The notes below the pieces were generated by a model. It was not told the origin of the DNA and did no database searches. It saw only the letters and a list, made by a program, of their open reading frames with translations. A program made the position numbers and the translations under genes. This document shows, piece by piece, positions 62,485 through 64,000 of a DNA stretch of 64,000 nt (within the stretch, counting starts at the first letter, position 1; the number at the start of each line of letters is the position of its first letter). Origin of the DNA: Pollutibacter sp044353505 (GTDB lineage: Bacteria > Bacteroidota > Bacteroidia > Chitinophagales > Chitinophagaceae); contig JBILBU010000003.1 in the NCBI GenBank assembly GCA_044353505.1, forward strand, positions 1 to 64,000. Reading direction: 5' to 3'.

Positions 62485-63015
62485 ATGTTACTGAAATCCG
62501 GACTACTCCTTTTAATCACAATCATCAATTTCAGCTGTAGTTTCTCCCAAAATAAACCCCCAAAATCAGAAAAGAAGATGCCTGAATCAACCTCTACAAA
62601 TCCTGCATTCTCAAGAACCAATGAAGAGAAGGTGGAAATAAGCGAAGAGCAATGGAAGAAGGTGCTCAGCCCAGAACAATATTATATCGCAAGACAAAAG
62701 GGAACTGAAAGACCCTGGACCAGCAAGTTCGAAAAGTTTGAAGAGAAAGGGACCTACTACTGCGCCGCTTGTGGCAACACCCTGTTTCAAAGCAATACAA
62801 AATTCGATAGCGGTTGCGGATGGCCTAGCTTCTTTGAGCCCGTTGCCAAAAAAAGCATCATTTACATCGAAGACAATACCCTAGGGATGAAAAGAACCGA
62901 AGTTCAGTGCGGTAGATGCAAAGCACACCTTGGACATGTATTTGATGATGGTCCGCCCCCAACAGGCTTAAGATATTGTATTAATGGAGTGATACTGGGG
63001 TTTGAAAAGAAGTAA
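62485..63015 (+). CDS. msrB: Peptide-methionine (R)-S-oxide reductase MsrB, exported/lipoprotein
   Basis: 176 residues. Signal-like N terminus with FSC (C18) as possible lipobox, then the MsrB domain: zinc cysteines C93/C96 and C142/C145, C111 in SGCGWPSF, and catalytic C165 in RYCING. Repairs methionine-R-sulfoxide, here probably in envelope proteins. Divergent from adk; followed by a bidirectional terminator and the 63-kb repeat. Confidence 0.92.
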   Translation: MLLKSGLLLLITIINFSCSFSQNKPPKSEKKMPESTSTNPAFSRTNEEKVEISEEQWKKVLSPEQYYIARQKGTERPWTSKFEKFEEKGTYYCAACGNTLFQSNTKFDSGCGWPSFFEPVAKKSIIYIEDNTLGMKRTEVQCGRCKAHLGHVFDDGPPPTGLRYCINGVILGFEKK

Positions 63016-63019
63016 TAAT

Positions 63020-63237
63020 ACAAGGGACGAGGTCGAAGATCCAGACCGAAGCGTCTGGAGACAGGGGACGAGTAGATACAATTATTAGCATCATAAAAAA
63101 AGGGTCAAATGTTGTTTGACCCTTTTTATTTTACGTTAATTGGCTTGGCTGTATGACTTGTCTCCCGAATCGGGCTGCGCCCTCTCGGGATCTGCGACCT
63201 CGTCTCCAGACGCTTCGGTCTGGATCTGCGACCTTGT
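63020..63237. repeat. Complex inverted/direct repeat between msrB and the YceI gene
   Basis: A 26-base sequence at 63037-63062 is exactly inverted at 63202-63227, and each arm contains its own hairpin (CCAGAC...GTCTGG, 63041-63058). The 12-mer ggatctgcgacc occurs at 63188-63199 and 63222-63233 (period 34), and caagggacgagg (63021-63032) also at 43690-43701. A terminator sits between the arms. Non-coding by frame and composition. Confidence 0.93.
63097..63128. terminator. Bidirectional terminator between msrB and YceI genes
   Basis: Thirteen-base perfect stem 63097-63109 with 63115-63127 around a TGTTG loop, A tract on one side and T tract on the other. It sits in the middle of the 63-kb inverted repeat. 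Confidence 0.9.
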
Positions 63238-63254
63238 CACTTTTCGCTTGTATT

Positions 63255-63836
63255 TTACTGCTTATCTAGCTCAACCAATACCGTAATCTCAACATCCTTG
63301 CCTACAGCAAGTCCGCCTGCTTCAACCGCTTTAGCCCATTTCAAACCATATTCAAGACGATCGATAGTTGCTTTAGCTTTAAAACCTGCCTTAGCACCAG
63401 TTCCAACTTTGATTTGGCCACCATAGGTAACATCAAAAGTTATTGGCTTGGTTACATCACGGATGGTCAGATCACCAGTCATTGCATATTTATTCCCCCC
63501 TAAAGGTTTCATAGACTTGCTCACAAAGGTCATTTTCGGATATTTCTCAGCATTGAAAAAATCATCTGTTTTCAAATGCCCATCTCTCATTTCATTATCA
63601 GTATTCACAGACGCTACATCAACACTAAAATTGATCTGTGCATCAGAAAGATCTGCTTTTGAAGCAACCAGGCTGCCATCAAACACCCGAAAAGAACCCT
63701 CAACTTCAGACACAATCATGTGGGTAACTGAAAACTTTACATTAGAATGCAATTTGTCAACATTCCACTTTGTTTGTGCAACGGTACCTGAAACCACAAG
63801 CATTAGAGCAGCAAGATAAAAGATCTGTTTTTTCAT
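63255..63836 (-). CDS. YceI family periplasmic lipid-binding-like protein
   Basis: 193 residues: signal peptide of about 20 residues (LAALMLVVSGTVAQ), then the YceI lipocalin-like fold: KWNVDKLHSNVKFSVTHMIVSEVEGSF, DVASVNTDNEMRDGHLKTDDFFNAEKYPKMTFVS, LTIRDVTKPITFDVTYGG. Such proteins bind polyisoprenoids or similar lipids (TTHA0802-like); role here unknown. Converges on msrB across the 63-kb repeat. About 160 bases of sequence follow to the window edge without a supported gene. Confidence 0.92.
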   Translation of the reverse strand: MKKQIFYLAALMLVVSGTVAQTKWNVDKLHSNVKFSVTHMIVSEVEGSFRVFDGSLVASKADLSDAQINFSVDVASVNTDNEMRDGHLKTDDFFNAEKYPKMTFVSKSMKPLGGNKYAMTGDLTIRDVTKPITFDVTYGGQIKVGTGAKAGFKAKATIDRLEYGLKWAKAVEAGGLAVGKDVEITVLVELDKQ

Positions 63837-64000
63837 TTTATTTAATTTTGATGTTTAAACACTAAGTTATTGAATTTTGCTTTTCTGGCAAAATACTTCT
63901 TTGAAGTTAGTCAGATAAAAGCACATATTCAGCTCCTAAAAGGGGTCCCGGGATCAATTCCTATTAAACAGAAACTGAAAAGGCTTCAGCGATTTTTGCT

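Noticed and set aside
63964..64000. 3' end of a minus-strand gene at the right edge
   Set aside because: Eleven sense codons before a stop are too few to support a call.

Overview
The window is a 64 kb stretch of chromosome that reads as Bacteroidota, most likely the Chitinophagia/Sphingobacteriia side (inference from gene content; no marker such as 16S rRNA is present). Reasons: moderately AT-rich DNA with weak or absent Shine-Dalgarno sites; several intergenic matches to the Bacteroidota promoter -7 box TAnnTTTG; a lipoprotein-type LptC; a DUF4369-type TlpA thioredoxin; a GH3-family protein next to lptB; a CcoG-FixH-SafE oxidase assembly cluster; a carotenoid 1,2-hydratase/3,4-desaturase pair; fused KorA; and a DUF6576-tailed rhomboid. 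Coding density is high. No gene-free gap exceeds 300 bases (largest about 240), and I saw no rRNA, tRNA, CRISPR array, insertion sequence or prophage. It looks like core chromosome rather than an accessory island.

Layout. 1-2 kb: 3' end of the cbb3 oxidase assembly cluster (ccoG fragment, fixH, SafE-like). 2-6 kb: small heat-shock protein with a clear promoter, a coiled-coil orphan, and a two-gene sensor module (double-PAS histidine kinase plus a receiver-CRP fusion). 6-11.3 kb, minus strand: ridA, aldehyde dehydrogenase, glutathione peroxidase, idi, crtD, cruF, tightly packed. 11.3-16 kb: tsaB and an ArsR regulator on plus; meaB, a double-CDGSH protein, nadB and an LpxL-type acyltransferase as one minus-strand operon. 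16-18.7 kb: coaX, an outer-membrane protein and lptC. 18.7-28.9 kb: SDR, S9 peptidase, acyl-CoA synthetase, then a minus-strand run DUF502, S1/P1-type nuclease, serC, DUF1015, TPR protein. 29-36 kb: tetR-tolC-adaptor-RND efflux operon. 36-43 kb: AIM24-like protein, Bax inhibitor-like protein, orphan korA, NHS transporter plus Gfo/Idh oxidoreductase, nth. 43.3-53 kb: ftsB-like, obgE, a multi-helix membrane patatin, cysS, a membrane-anchored EEP phosphatase, two tandem rhomboids (the second lacking the catalytic serine) and rlmD. 53-64 kb: TlpA-like thioredoxin, metF, lptB, GH3, fabG, a SulP transporter with beta-carbonic anhydrase, a small anchored orphan, adk, msrB and a YceI protein.

How it hangs together: several blocks concern respiration and redox (cbb3 assembly, sensor-CRP module, peroxidase, aldehyde dehydrogenase, MsrB, TlpA, KorA), and others envelope biogenesis (LptB, LptC, LpxL, carotenoids, RND pump). 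The least explained items are the PAS-kinase/receiver-CRP pair beside the oxidase genes, the pseudo-rhomboid partner, the membrane patatin, and a set of purine/pyrimidine-strand-biased inverted repeats near 43.7, 53.0 and 63.1 kb, two of them inside divergent promoter regions. I found nothing I would call a proven new system; these are the best leads. Start codons were often moved to an internal ATG when the longest frame began with TTG or GTG; nadB is the exception and seems to need TTG.
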